Origin: Lamellibrachia columna
Taxonomy: Eukaryota; Annelida; Polychaeta; Sabellida; Siboglinidae
Assembly (NCBI GenBank): GCA_963662155.1
Contig: OY759263.1
Span: 26,716,048 to 26,780,047 of the forward strand
DNA length: 64,000 nt
Direction: 5' to 3'
Shown here: positions 46,895 through 59,085 of the stretch, piece after piece
How the letters are laid out: every line of letters starts with the position of its first letter
Position numbering within the stretch: position 1 is the first letter of the stretch
Made by a program: the position numbers and the translations under genes
Notes under the pieces: generated by a model
Told to the model about the DNA's origin: nothing
The model's input: only the letters and a program-made list of their open reading frames with translations
Databases searched by the model: none

Positions 46895-48680
46895 TCACTA
46901 TTTATATGTACACAGCATAATGTATATGCATATATACGTGTTCACTCGGAAGTTCTCTCAACAGTCGCTCACTTTGACCTCTTCTGGTGTATCGTCGTGG
47001 AACAACTTTCTCTTCTTTGCTCGCTTGTTTTCATCATCGTAATCAAGTCATGGTGCAACGGACTTTGCTTCATTCTCGAATCGATCAAATCTTTCTGAGT
47101 CACGCAAAGAATGGATGTGTTCTAGCAAGACACGGTAATGCATAACCACTGAACCGATCTCAATTCCTGGAGCTTGAAATGCCTTGTTAACTCGGTCCAG
47201 GATGTTGTTCCACACAATGTACATAAGGACGATATTCAGAGAGCTGCGTTTGCTCACCAAAGACTTTGCCTCGTGCACGACAAGTGGAGGTTGGGTAGAA
47301 TTTCTAGTTATCGCGTCAACAGAGTTGTATAGTACTTTGTAGTTTGATGCCAGCGCCTTCACGGCATCTGCTCGAGCAGATCATCGTGTTTCTGATAGGC
47401 TCTTTACCACTGGAGACTGTTTCGGTAGGTTCTCTAATAGTTTCGACCACCTCTGTGGCGAGGCTGACAAGAATGTGTAAAGTCGATGAACGATGGGGAA
47501 AAACCTGACCGCATCAGTGCTGGATTCGGCCGATGCGATCCCAACTAAATGTAGGCTGTGCGCTGCGCGCATAATACCCATTCAGCAAGATGGTTCACCT
47601 GGTGAAATCGTGCCTGGACTCCAGAATAAGTTCCAGATATATTTTTCTCATTGTCGTACATTTGTCAACGGCAATCCTCAAGCTTTATTCCGAATTCGTC
47701 TAGGAAAGACTTGAGTGTTTCGAACAAGTATTTTCCCTCGTCTTTCTCAATGTCTATGAAGGCCAGGAAGTGTTCCACGGGTTGTCCGTCAATCCGAACG
47801 TATCGCTCAGTTGATCGATGTGTGCTATAATCAGGTGTGGAATCTTTGCTGATAGAGTAGTACTTCGCCTTCTTTATTTCAGCAATTATTTTCACTTTCA
47901 CCCTGTCCGATAACAGCTTGACGAATTCTTCACAGATTGTTGAAGAGAGCTATGATACTTGACCTCTTCCTTTATTTCCTCATCGGCGAATATGTTTGGC
48001 CAGAAAAGGAACGAACTGTGAGAGCAACTCTAACAAGCCTAAGTAGTTACCATTGTACTTCTGCCCAAACAATACGGTGTGGTCTCGGAACGGGTGTCCT
48101 CTCTTTGCTACGAAGGTAACAACGGCAACGATGCGCGTGAGGAGTTCGATCCAGTATTGCTGCTCATTCTCCAGCTGCTTTGCGATCGCAGAATCAACAT
48201 GGTGCGCTTTGGCATTTTCGAACCCCTTCTTTACAGCTACTAAGTGACTATCGCTACGCTCACGTGTCGTGATTCTGTGCGCATTTTACCCAGTCATTTA
48301 AACCAATCAGAGAAAAGCTATCACTTCCGCTCCTGAATATCTTACATACATAACAATACACATTTCCAGTTGATGGAGAATACACCAACCAGTCCATCGT
48401 TACATTCTCCTCGTTAGCAAGCCATCGAACAAAGAATTTCCGTTGTACGTATCTTGTCTTGGACGTGTACGATCTCGCCGATTTGTGAAGATCCTTGTCC
48501 AAGTTCTGTGATTGTGGGTTTCTTGTAAAATGGTCTATCAATTCCTGAGCAATTTTCGGAAAGCACTGCTGAAAACAGGGAGCGGCCATAATTTATCAGG
48601 ATGGGAACCAAGGAATGAAGGGAAGGCTCAGTTTTTAGTGCACAGGATTTGGGGGTGAGTTGGATTTCAAATCCAGCCAA
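46895..48680 (-). pseudogene. hAT-type transposase, decayed (twin)
   Basis: Counterpart of 16263-18050. It is more broken: the catalytic block near 47630-47660 has lost the TYDNASN frame, and extra shifts occur near 47380 and 47580. The zinc-finger part at 48589-48260 is intact as a frame. A nine-base insert encoding NLP is seen near 47425. Confidence 0.87.
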
Positions 48681-48915
48681 TACTTCTCCCTAGCTCACTC
48701 GCTCCACGATAAATAATGATCACTCCTTAATAACACCTCTATAATGTCTGTAAAACATTAAAACATGTAAGACCTACATCAGGATATGCCAAAACATAAC
48801 TGGTTTTCGGAAGCATTCAGTCTACAAAAATATGCTCGGCTATTTTCGTGAGACCCTTGCCTTCGTGGGCCCTAGGCACGTGCCTATAGTGCCTATTGGT
48901 TGATCCGCCACAGAG
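48681..48915 (-). mobile_element. Probable hAT 5' non-coding end (twin)
   Basis: Counterpart of 18051-18285; 'cacgtgcctagggccc' on the minus strand is retained. Confidence 0.5.
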
Positions 48916-49420
48916 AACACACAGCTGCATGAATCTCCCATACGCTGCCAGTTTTTGAATATCAATATATATGTTTAGTAAAACAGGTTGATGATAGTGA
49001 GGTATATTTGTGCTACGACAAAAACAATAAAACGTAGTTTATAATGATACATCTGTGTTTATGTATTAATGTGGGTATGACTTGTGTCTCAGTACAAATG
49101 TTAAGTTACACAATCATTTTGCATTGAAACGTTTCTTTTGATAATTTCACACGTACGTTTGTTGTGTGCGTCAGGTGGTATTGTATGATAGTTCTGAAAC
49201 CACAAACTACGTCGCGTGGTCAGTAATTAGCTGTGCGGACGTGCCACTCCTTCACCATCTTTTCCATGATTGATTTCTACAATGTTAGATGGTTCTGTGA
49301 TTGATTTCTATGATATTATATGATTAGGTGCTCATTTGATCAGAATCATAATTTTGGCTTTGACCAGCTTCTCTATCCCAGCAATTTGTATCACGCCGCA
49401 TTGTTAATATCGAAGGTTGT
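48916..49420 (+). promoter_or_regulatory. Receptor 5' module without a receptor (twin)
   Basis: Counterpart of 18290-18789, with the same internal 'gattgatttcta' duplication. Confidence 0.65.
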
Positions 49421-49715
49421 ATCATAATTGAACAAATCGCAGGCCATTGTCATAAGATCATGCAGCCTCTGTGCGTCAATAGCAACAACACGCATCGACA
49501 TCTGCGGTCAGCTTGTGGCGACATCTGCCGTCGTCAGAGATCTTGGAATCGCCATTGACGCCGAACTCTCGATGGCGGCACAAGCAACAAATACATGCCG
49601 GAGTGCGTATTACCACTTGTGACACACTAACGACCAGTACAACCAAGTGTACAGTGCATCCATTAGTTATTCCAGAATCGACTACGGCAAAGCTATGCTG
49701 CACGGAATATCAGAC
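49421..49715 (+). mobile_element. L2/Jockey-like LINE RT fragment (twin)
   Basis: Counterpart of 18790-19085, reading DICGQLVATSAVVRDLG. One base lost near 49672 shifts the VISRIDYG block. Confidence 0.8.
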
Positions 49716-49880
49716 CATAAAGAAAAGATGAAAAAAAACATAGCGCTAATATATTTTTTTAAACAATCACATATCACAGTATCATAAGTTGTTTTCTCAT
49801 AATGTCCATGAATTTCTGACAAGAATAAAGAGTGCCATTGGTATTATGGTCTTAAATATTGGGGAGTTAACAATAGTCAC
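49716..49880 (+). other. Receptor 3'-flank remnant (twin)
   Basis: Counterpart of 19086-19250. Confidence 0.6.
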
Positions 49881-50731
49881 ACCGCGCCTCCCGGCAATTG
49901 GTTTTGAGAGACGGGCTGGTCGTGGCAGGACATTCTCCAAGAAGCAGGAAAGCTACAACATATTGCATAGAAGTGGCCAGCATAAAACAGAACTCAACCT
50001 GTTCTAGTGAGGAGACAGCAGATATGGAGGATGGGGGACTGTAAGAAAAGTGTGGCCACACAGCACAAGCCCCTAGTTTTTGTTGTGGGCATGCAAAAGA
50101 GGACAGAGGATAAAGTAGTGAGATGAGAGACCATTATATTTTGAAAAAGCAGTGGGGCACGACAGTTGCATACAAAGAGAGTTTGACATTGGACTATCAG
50201 AGACTTGGATCATCAATAGTAACAGTGGAAAAAGAATGGAAGACCATCAAAGATGCTATTGTAGGCATAGCAGATGAGCTGTGTGGCAAAACGTCTGTAA
50301 AACAAAACAACACACTTGATGGACGGAAGAATTTGGAAGGCAATTGGAGAAAAGAGAGAGATATGGAAGGTGATAGAAGTGAGAATGGACAAGAAAAGGA
50401 TACAACATTACATCAACTGTACGGATAGAAGAAGGAGGTGGCTAGGTGAGCTGTCGACAAAGCAAAGAGGGAAATGGAGGAGGAGCTATTCAAAATGTTG
50501 GATGAAGATTGCGGAAAGAATTTGATATATCAGATGGCACGAAAGAGGAATGGGAGAGCAAGGATATATACAATCTGGATCAGTAATGAAAGACAAGAAT
50601 AGGAAGCTAGTCACTGACAGTTATGAGAGGACTATTTCAAGGAACTGCTAAACCAAAGGGAAAACAATGACCAACAAATACCGAGTGCAGTAGAGGGACA
50701 AGTAAAGTTCGATGAGATCGGGAATGCAAAG

Positions 50732-50792
<61 letters not shown>

Positions 50793-50930
50793 AATGAAGA
50801 AGATGAAAAGAGGCCGAATGACCAGTGTTGATGAAGTGGGAGTAGAAATGTTGGTGATGCCTGAACATGTTGGTGTTAGGTGGACAAAGCGATTGTTAAA
50901 ATACATGCATGGAGAGGGGAAATGTAATAA
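49881..50930 (+). mobile_element. RTE-like LINE endonuclease end and linker (twin)
   Basis: Counterpart of 19251-20320, including the (GA)n tract at 50734-50791 and the same end at the GAT tract. Confidence 0.75.
50734..50791. repeat. (GA)n microsatellite, ~58 bp
   Basis: Counterpart of 20105-20181; shorter and uninterrupted. Confidence 0.98.
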
Positions 50931-51450
50931 TCAACCGTTTATGTAAACATCAACCGTTTAAGTAATAATTAACAGGTAATGTAATAATAATGATGATGGT
51001 AAAGATGATGGTGCTGTTGAAGAGGAGAACATTTGTGTGATTATAACTCTGATAATGATAATGATGATTATGATGACAAGACGAGGAGGTCGTTGATGAT
51101 GAGAAGGAGGAGGATAATTATAATTATGATGAATACGAGGTGAGAAAGATGATGGTGATGATTTGCATGATAGCGATGATGAGGAACATTATTACGATTA
51201 TGATTATTACGATTATGATAATGATGAGGATCACCATGATTAGGATGATGAGCGCGATATGAATGAGGACGATAAGGAGGATGAGGTTCACAAGATGACG
51301 AGAATGATATCATGATGAGGATGAGGATTATGAAAAGTGATTAATATGATGGATGAGGATAGTATTTGACAAGATGATACGGAGAAGGAGGGAGGTGATG
51401 ATTATGATAAGACGAACATGATGAGTATCAGGAAGAGGAGTAGGCGAGAG
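50930..51450 (+). repeat. GAT-rich purine tract 5 (twin of tract 2)
   Basis: Counterpart of 20320-20850. Confidence 0.8.
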
Positions 51451-51529
51451 CGTGCGTGAATGCGTGCCTGCCTGCGTGCGTACATGTGTGACTAATTTGT
51501 TATTGGCGGAATCCGCTCTTTTCAGTTGC

Positions 51530-52030
51530 AATTCTGAAACTGTGATATCTTCTTCCACCTTGTTACCTGTATAAATCGGTGATGCTATGTCATTATTGCT
51601 GCATGGCCTCAGCTGTTATCCCTTCCCAATTGTCAGCCTTCTCTCTCTACTTCTTATCAAATTAATTTTAAGATGTCCAATCTTACATATCGTGCTCTAT
51701 CAACACAACAACCGCACTACTTGGCTAGTCTCCTGCATATTTCAAAGGCAGCTCAGATAATCAATTTCACAACTTATTGTACCTAAAACAAAATTTAACT
51801 TGGGTAAACGTGCTTTCTCTGTCGCTGCGGCTACGATCTGGAATGAACTCTCCATCCCTTTAAAAAACATCTGAAACTATAGCTATTTTCCGAAAAAAAC
51901 TCAAAACATATCTAATCCAAATTGCATTTCCACCATAAATGTTCGTTTGTCCCTCGTTCTGATACTGACTTGAGGATATAGGCGCCATAGAAGTTAATTA
52001 TTATTATTATTAGTAGTAGTATTATTAACA
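51530..52030. mobile_element. Antisense LINE tail and L2-like 3' end (twins)
   Basis: Bases 51530-51655 (minus) and 51657-52030 (plus) are the counterparts of 20930-21060 and 21055-21420. The (ATT)n-type tail has additional 'agtagtatt' units. Confidence 0.65.
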
Positions 52031-52044
52031 ATGACACAAATAAA

Positions 52045-52399
52045 TATTTGTTAATATGCAGTTTGTAATAATATATTGGAAAACAAGCTCCAATTGTGTG
52101 CGTTAGATGGTATTGTATGATAGTTCTGAAACCACAAACCACGTCGGGTGGCCAGTAATTAGCTGTGCGGACATGTCACTACTTCACCAACATTTCTGAT
52201 TGATTTCTATGATGCTATACGATTAATTGCTCACTTGAACAGCATCATTAATGATGGCTTTGACCAGCTTCTCTATCCCAGCAATTTGTGGCATGCCGCT
52301 TGGTTAATATATATCGAAGTCTGCATCGTAACTGCATCTGTCAACGTTGGTGAACGCATGCGGACGTGCTAAATTGGAAACTCCCGGCAAACGATCGAC
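52045..52399 (+). promoter_or_regulatory. Receptor 4 5' module, leader and candidate TATA box
   Basis: Counterpart of 21440-21795. The two AACCAC sites, the CAGTAATTAG site and the TATA-like taatatatat (52305-52314) are all retained, and the ATG is in the same context. Confidence 0.55.
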
Positions 52400-53344
52400 A
52401 TGGATGCAAGTGACTTCGACGATGTGAAGACTCTGACAATCTGTATAGTGATCGTTGTGAACATAACGTTGAACTCTCTCGTAATCGCTGTAATCTCCAG
52501 ATATCGACAATTGCGCGAAGATCGCACGACACTTTTCGTGTTCTCGCTCACGCTTTCTGATCTCGCCACCGGATGTACGGCGATGCCCATCAGCGCTGCC
52601 CTGTGCTCCAGAGCAACACCGAATGTACGTGACACGATTAACTACCTTCCCAAGCTTCATGCGGTTTTCTTTGTTTGGTTCAGCGTCAACTCAATTCACA
52701 GTCTCTGCTGGGTGACCGTGTGCAAGATGATCGCCATAACGAATCCGCTCCGCTATGAACAAGTCCTCACTCGAAACCGATGCTACTTCATAATATGCGG
52801 TATATGGTTGACTGGGGCGTTGATGGCCGCGACAATAACACCCTTTGTTGCAACATGGAACCTCGATTGCTGTTTACATCAAACAACAATTTCCCCAGAC
52901 TCGGTTGGCCCATTAATATTCGTTGTTTTAATCGCGATCGTGTGTCCTGCTGTCGCCCTTGTTTACTCCACTACACGAATATTCTTCGCGATTCTTCGTG
53001 CGCACCGTGAAATCACAGCACAAGTGAGTTCGATCGGTGGACAGAGCGGCACACTCGCTACCATTCCGTCTTCGACTTTCAAGTCGATTCGTTCCGGAAG
53101 AAACGTGCTGATCATGTGTTTGGCGTTTCTCATACTAACTTTTCCATTTGCTATATTTTGTTTTATGCTTGCATTTAACGTGGACAACTATATGCCGTCG
53201 TCGTATAAGTTTGTAGCAACTTGGATTTTACTGTGCAATTCTTCTGTGAACAGTCTCATATATGTAAGCCTTTTTCAATCTGTTCGAGAGAAAACGGTAC
53301 AAATGTTGCGTGCTGGTGTTTACAAACTATGTACGATTCGGTAA
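52400..53344 (+). CDS. Rhodopsin-like GPCR, intact (receptor 4)
   Basis: Twin of receptor 2, also 314 codons and fully open. It differs at five residues: V16I and A33S in or near TM1, I159L in ECL2, and H260N and L265M at the TM6-TM7 loop. All changes are conservative or in loops, and every motif of receptor 2 (N25, D54, CKM 108-110, W136, P183, P249, NSLIY) is unchanged. Most substitutions sit outside the stretch from TM5 to TM6, which is identical. It could be a recent paralogue or, if the duplication is an artefact, the other allele of receptor 2. Confidence 0.93.
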   Translation: MDASDFDDVKTLTICIVIVVNITLNSLVIAVISRYRQLREDRTTLFVFSLTLSDLATGCTAMPISAALCSRATPNVRDTINYLPKLHAVFFVWFSVNSIHSLCWVTVCKMIAITNPLRYEQVLTRNRCYFIICGIWLTGALMAATITPFVATWNLDCCLHQTTISPDSVGPLIFVVLIAIVCPAVALVYSTTRIFFAILRAHREITAQVSSIGGQSGTLATIPSSTFKSIRSGRNVLIMCLAFLILTFPFAIFCFMLAFNVDNYMPSSYKFVATWILLCNSSVNSLIYVSLFQSVREKTVQMLRAGVYKLCTIR

Positions 53345-54835
53345 TTCAAACAGGAACACAGAGAAACGTATCTCAGTTGTTAATTGCTACACTTGTAGTA
53401 CACTTGTTTAGATTTTGACAGTACGTTGTTTGTCGTAATATAGCTGAAACTGCCGGTTAAAATTGACCATGATATCAACACCCACTGTCGATACAGAAGC
53501 GTCAGACGAAGGTTGGTCTTTCGGCAGAAAGTGTCTCTTTGATGTCGCTTCACAATATGTTGTTCTTCTTACAAATAAAACGTTGAGATGAAGATCACTT
53601 TATCAATATACTTGTGTTGTCACAACAAAATATGTTCTTTGATCAACAGCACTGATGAGGTTTTTATAGGAAGAATAGAATATGTAATTGGTGCTATCTG
53701 TCCCAAGCACAATTACTAAATTACACTTTCACAAGTATAGATAAAACAGAAGACATAACACTTATGACAATCCCAAATAACAGTACTGTAAGTTGTTTTC
53801 TCATAATTACGAAAAAAATGTGACAAGAAGAAAGAGCGGATTTATTATGAGCCAATGGTCTTATTATTTTTAATATTTTGGGGTTAACAATAGTGTCATA
53901 ATCCATCTATGATTCTGTAATTGATTTTCATTCAATCTGTCATTGTTGTTACCTGTCATTGTTATTACTAGGTACATAACAATACTTATGACCACTAGTC
54001 ACACCGATGATGGTATTATTCAGTGTGGTCCTTTATGCTCGTTTTATAGTGTTGAATAAGAAAAGTGATTTACTACTGAAATGATCATTGAATGTATGTC
54101 ATCTGAGATCATATGTATTTTATTTTGGCAATGGTGCACCTGCTATGCTGGGAATTACAATGTTTTCTCAAGCCAGATGGAATGTATATGAAATTGACGA
54201 ATGAACACATAATGTTTGTATACATGTTGTATAAGAAAATGTAGTTTTGACATAAATAAATTGGAGAACAACATAAAAATAACTGTTATTGTTGTCATGG
54301 ATCGTCATTGGTGTTAGGAAGAATATTTTCATTACCATTAATTTGGAAACTGGCTTTTACAATTTTAAAATAGTGCATTTAAGTTCGTCACAATTAAACA
54401 TTTCCGGAATCGCACAGGTGCGGAAAGTAGACCATTGATATATTATCTGCTTGAAAATGCGAAATTGCATTTAAGATATATATCAAATCTGAGATCATTG
54501 ATGAAACTTTACTAAGTACTCTCAAATAACATTTACATGTGATCTTTAGCACTGCAAACTTTCATATGTTATAGTAGAGTCACAACATATGTATAATAAC
54601 GCCAAAGACATGGGCCAGTTGTTCACTGACGTAACAGGTGCATGAAAATACAAGCTCATTGTAGTGTTGCATAACTCACTGATTGTATGTGATTGTTGGT
54701 TCAAATATGTTTCTAGTTTCTAATAGTTCACAATAAAGCGTTATATTTATTAATAATATAGTGTTGAATTAATAAAAGTGACAGTTTCTGTAAAACGACC
54801 CATGTAAAAAAATAAAAAGTATACTATTTCAGAAA
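53345..54835 (+). other. Receptor 4 3' flank, no gene
   Basis: Counterpart of 22741-24235 with AATAAA at 53574-53579. No gene is visible. Confidence 0.7.
53574..53579 (+). terminator. Polyadenylation signal of receptor 4
   Basis: AATAAA 230 bases after the stop, in the conserved 'cttacaaataaaa' context shared by all receptor copies. Confidence 0.6.
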
Positions 54836-55860
54836 AGAAGGATCTCTCGGAATTAAAAACTGGAGCAGGTGGGGCTGGATAGTCAGGGCAGAGAATTCAT
54901 CTAGGAGAAGGGCATATATGATTTAAAAATGCGGACAGGAGGGGTTGGATAGTCTTGTAAGACAGCTCATTTAAAGGGAAGGAACCATCCGAATATTTAC
55001 TGCACTGTAGGTCAGCCAGGGCAGCACTGCAGTGGTCGTGACGTACCAAAATACATGAATGGCATCGACACGGAAAGAGGATATAGTTACCGCGTCTGGG
55101 GTAGCTGAGGCACCGTGCCTTCCGGCAGTAGTGAAACCTGGTGGACCGTTCAGCCGGCAGCGATCGAAATGCGATGTAAGGGTGGGAAGTTTGAATGTGG
55201 GAACGATGGGAGGGGGAAGTCACTAGAAGTGACAAACATCATGGATAGAAGGAAATTAGAGGCTTAGTATCCAAGCAACCAAGTGGAAGGGAGATAGAGC
55301 GGGTTCGTATAAGATGCAGCACGCAGGAGTAGATGGGAAGAGCAATGGTGTGGGTATCATAATATCACAGGAAATCACAAAGGACGTGGTGAGAATGGTC
55401 ATTGTTACATGAATGATGGTGAAATAGCAACTTGTGTGCATTATGTATATGAATGGGCCTCAAACAAGAAGGGAAAAAGAGGGCGCGGGATGGTAAGATC
55501 ATTGCTGTTGAACATGTGGCCACAAAACACAATCCACTGTTTTGTTATGCGCATTCACAAAAGGAGAGAAGATAAAGTAATGGGACGAAATACTATCAAA
55601 TGGTGGAAAAGCAGTGGGGACCCGGCCTCTGCATACAAAGGCAAAGCAGCGAACAAGAACTACCGAGTGCAGCAGAGCGAATAATAAAGATCGATGAGAG
55701 TGGGGGTGCAGAAGTAGAGAGAGCAATAAACTAAATGAAGAGAGGCCGATTGAAAGGTATTGATGAAGTGAGAGTGGAGATGCTGGTGATGGCTGAACGT
55801 GTTGGTGTTAGGTGGACAAAGCGATTGATAAAACACCTGCATAAGAGAGGGGAATGTATG
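54836..55860 (+). mobile_element. RTE-like LINE endonuclease and linker (twin, longer)
   Basis: Counterpart of 24236-25000, but it keeps about 285 bp that copy 1 lost: RIHKRREDKVMGRNTIKWWKS, NKNYRVQQSE and, in another frame, [24 protein letters not shown]. This shows the undeleted order of endonuclease end, linker and 'EGN' junction before the GAT tract. Confidence 0.8.
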
Positions 55861-55864
55861 TCAA

Positions 55865-56360
55865 TCGTTTGTGTAATACTCATCCGTTTATGTAATAATT
55901 AACCGGTATCGTAATAATGATGATGATGACGATAAGAATGATGGAGATATTGAATAGAAGGGAAATTGGTGTGATTATAATTTGGATAATAATAATGATG
56001 ATGTTGATGAAAACAATGGTGAAGAATATAATAAGAAGTAGGAGGAGGATGGTAATTATGATAAATATGATATCAAAAAGATGGTGATGATGATTAGGAT
56101 GATAGCGAGAATGAGGACATTATTACGATTATGATAAAGATGATGAATAGGATGATACTGATGAGGAAAAAGAAGAGGGTCACAAGATGATGAGGATGAC
56201 ATCATCATGAGGCTGAGGATGATGTCAAGATGACCAAAATGATCAAGATGATGAGGAAAATGACGTGGATGCGGATAGCATTGAAGAAGATGATATGGAG
56301 AAGGAGACGATGATGATTACGACAAGACGAGAATGGTGACGATCAGGAAGAGGAGTAGGT
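55865..56360 (+). repeat. GAT-rich purine tract 6 (twin of tract 3)
   Basis: Counterpart of 25000-25490, with a shorter clean GAT run at the start. Confidence 0.8.
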
Positions 56361-56369
56361 GAATGCGTG

Positions 56370-56625
56370 CGTGCGTGTGTGTTTAAATGTGTTGTTGTTG
56401 TTGTTGTTAATTATCTTGGAAGATATTCCCTAATAACTGTTAAGTGCGCTTAGCGAATGGTCGTCAACAATGACACATATAGAAGATTTTAACATTCAGT
56501 TTTTAATAATATATTGGTAAACAGCCTTCACTTTTGTGCGTCAGGTGGTAATGTATGATACTTCTGAAACCACAAACCACGTCGGGTGGTCAGTAATTAG
56601 CTGTGCGGACATGCCACTCCTAGAG
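56370..56625 (+). promoter_or_regulatory. LINE 3'-UTR piece and truncated receptor module (twin)
   Basis: Counterpart of 25510-25745, with the (TTG)n piece, 'cttctgaaaccacaaaccac' and the CAGTAATTAG site. Confidence 0.6.
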
Positions 56626-56905
56626 TATTGTCCAGAACGGGAATATCGGGGGATTTCAGGGTGGAAGTCGGTCAGAAACAGGGGAATGCGCGAAGCCCAC
56701 TGTTGTTCATAGCAGTAGTGGAGGTGACCAATGATCAATGCAGATGACCAAACAGTAGTAGCTGCCAGTGAGACAGACCTTCAAGAACGGTTTTACACAA
56801 CTGAACAATATTGCCATCCAAGGCAAATGCCCATTTTCCAAGGGGACAAGGAAGCTACTGGCTTATCGAGAGTCCAGCATTTTGCATTTGTGTGTAACCC
56901 GGCCC
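56626..56905 (+). mobile_element. RTE-like LINE RT catalytic fragment (twin)
   Basis: Counterpart of 25746-26030. The catalytic block again reads MINADD instead of YADD. Confidence 0.75.
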
Positions 56906-57317
56906 CCTGAGATATTTGTCAACCTTCTTTTTAAACATATTCACGCTGCTAGCAGTTACACAAACTCTAGGTAATTAGTTCTATTCATTTATTGTCCTCT
57001 GTGCGAAGGAGTACTTCCTGATATCCAATCTATATTCATGCTTTACTAATGTTACAACAAGTCCTCTAGTTGTACTATATTTCTCGTGTGATAAAAATGT
57101 ATGTTAATATTTGCATACCCATTCTAAATCTTAACAAAACTTCAATTTGACCATGTCTTATCATCTTTGTCTTTAGGGTTGTTAAAATACATTATTTTCG
57201 GCGTTCTTCATAACTAATATCTCTCAGTTCTTGAATTATTTTAGTTGCTCTGCACTATATACGTTCAAGCGTATCTATGTCCTTTTTATGATATGGTCTC
57301 CACGCTTGTATACAGAA
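56905..57317 (-). mobile_element. CR1-like LINE 3' portion, cut at duplication edge
   Basis: Counterpart of 26030-26443. The minus strand carries the polymerase C-terminus and 3' end. The match to copy 1 stops at 'cttgtatacag' (57317). Confidence 0.75.
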
Positions 57318-57421
57318 TACCCATCCACCTCAATTTAGCCACGGTCTCTCTCGGAACAGCGTCGTATGCATCTTCAAGATCTATGAATCCCAGAACCATA
57401 TCCTCCTGTCCCTGCAATCAA
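57318..57421 (-). mobile_element. Inverted RTE-like RT piece at the breakpoint
   Basis: About 104 bp are the reverse complement of 43897-44000 (and of 13290-13393). On the minus strand they read GQEDMVLGFIDLEDAYDAVP and then RETVAKLRWMGI without a stop, whereas the forward copies are frameshifted in this block. It lies exactly between the end of duplication copy 2 and a second CR1 fragment. Confidence 0.85.
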
Positions 57422-57424
57422 TAT

Positions 57425-58256
57425 TTCTATCAATATTTTCATACCCATTCAATATCTTAAAAACTTCAATCTGATCTCCTCTTAACCTCCTTGTCTCTAG
57501 AGTTGTTAAACCACATTCTTTCAGGCGTTCTTCATAACTAAGGTATCTCAGTTCTGGAATCATTTTAGTTGCTCTCCTTTGTATGCGTTCAAGCGTATCT
57601 ATATCCTTCTTACGATATGGTCTCCATGCTTGTATACAGTATTCTAAATGAGGTCTAACTATTGCTTTATAAAGAGGTATAATTAACTTTTTTCCCTTGT
57701 ATGTTATGTTTCTTCTAATCAATCCAAGAATTTGATTACCCTTTGAAGCTGCAATACCACACTGCTCTGAAACTTTCATATCAGCGCTTATTGTAACTCC
57801 TAAGTCCTTTTCTTTTACAGTAGTTCCCAGAACAGTATCTCCCATTTTATAGTTTACATTCAAGTTCCTATGTCCTGTATGTAGGCATTTACATTTCCCA
57901 AAATTGAACAACATCTGCCATTTCTCAGACCATTTCACTAATCTGTCTAGATCGTTTTGTAAATGTTGTTTATCACCATCAGTATTAACCTTTCTAAACA
58001 GTTTTGTGTCATCCGCAAATTTCAGTACGTTACTTGTTATACTGTCGTCCAAGTCATTGATATAAATTAAGAATAATATAGGTCCTAATACTGATCCTTG
58101 AGGTACCCCACTCAAAACCGATTTCCAATTTGAAACTTCTCCATCTACTACAACTCGTTGTCTTCTGTCAGTCAGCCATTGTTCTATCCAGTCAGTTATG
58201 CTATCCCCGATACCATGGGCTTTTAATTTAAGTAGTAATCTTTGATGTGGCACTTT
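57425..58256 (-). mobile_element. CR1-like LINE reverse transcriptase, long open fragment
   Basis: The minus strand holds an open frame of more than 270 LINE codons, the best-preserved LINE sequence in the window. It reads RLLLKLKAHGIGDSITDWIE, GVPQGSVLGPILFLIYINDL, FADDTKLFRKVN (catalytic FADD), WQMLFNFGKCKCLH, KDLGVTISADMK, LIRRNITYKGKKLIIPLYK, and CIQAWRPYRKKDIDTLERIQ. It lacks the fingers at one end (truncated at about 58256, where receptor-module sequence starts) and the extreme C-terminus at the other. CR1-type polymerases have this order of blocks. It is probably a more recent insertion than the other CR1 pieces. Confidence 0.9.
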
Positions 58257-58756
58257 GGCGAAGATAAACATGTTTTTGGTAAAAATGATAGTGAGATATA
58301 TTTGTGCTGCCATAACAACAATAAAACATAGCTTTCCATAGCGTCAATATATCTTCTGTTCATGTATTATTGTGGATGTGACTTGTGTTTCAGTACTGTT
58401 GCACACTAATGTTGCATTGTAACGTTTCATTTAACAATTTCGTACGTACGTTTGTTGTGAGTGTTAGGTGGTATTGTATGATAGTTCTGAAACCACAAAT
58501 CACGTCGCGAGGTCAGTAATTAGCTGTGTTGACATGCCACTCCTTCACCAACTTTTCTATGATTGATTTCTATAATGTTATATTATTAGATGTTCACTTG
58601 ATCAGCATCGTAATTATTGCTTTGACCAGCTTCTCTATCCCAGCAATTTGTAGCACGCCGCATTGTTAATATAGAAGGTATCATAACGCACTCTGTCAAC
58701 GTTGGTGGACGTAAGTGGACGTGCTTCATTAGACACTCCCGACGAATCATCGATAT
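58257..58756 (+). promoter_or_regulatory. Receptor 5 module, unit 1 with vestigial start
   Basis: A nearly full module ('acaacaataaaacatagc', 'cgtacgtacgtttgttgtg', 'ctgaaaccacaaatcacgtc', CAGTAATTAG, 'gccgcattgttaatat') is followed by the receptor leader and an ATGGAT at 58755. No receptor codons follow; the next module begins at once. Confidence 0.65.
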
Positions 58757-59085
58757 GGATTTTAATATGCAGTTTCTAATAATATATTGGAAAAACAATT
58801 TCAATAGCGTGCGTTAAGTGCTATTGTATGATAGTTCCGAAACCACAAACCACGCCGGGTGGTCAGTAATTAGCTGTGCGGATATGCCACTCCTTCGCCA
58901 ACTTTTCTATGATTGATTTCTACGATGCTACATTATTAGTTGATCACTTGATCAGCATCGTAATTTTGGCAATTTGTAGCACGCCGCATTGTTAATATTG
59001 ACGGTTATATCACAATGCACTCTTTCAACGTTGGTGGACGTAAGTGGACGTGAAACATTTGACACTCCCGGCGAACCATCGATAT
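58757..59085 (+). promoter_or_regulatory. Receptor 5 module, unit 2 with vestigial start
   Basis: The second tandem unit starts at 'taatatgcagtttctaataa' and carries 'cgaaaccacaaaccacgccg' and CAGTAATTAG. It has lost the 'ggctttgaccagcttctc' part near 58965, and ends in leader sequence and an ATGGAT at 59084. Confidence 0.65.
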
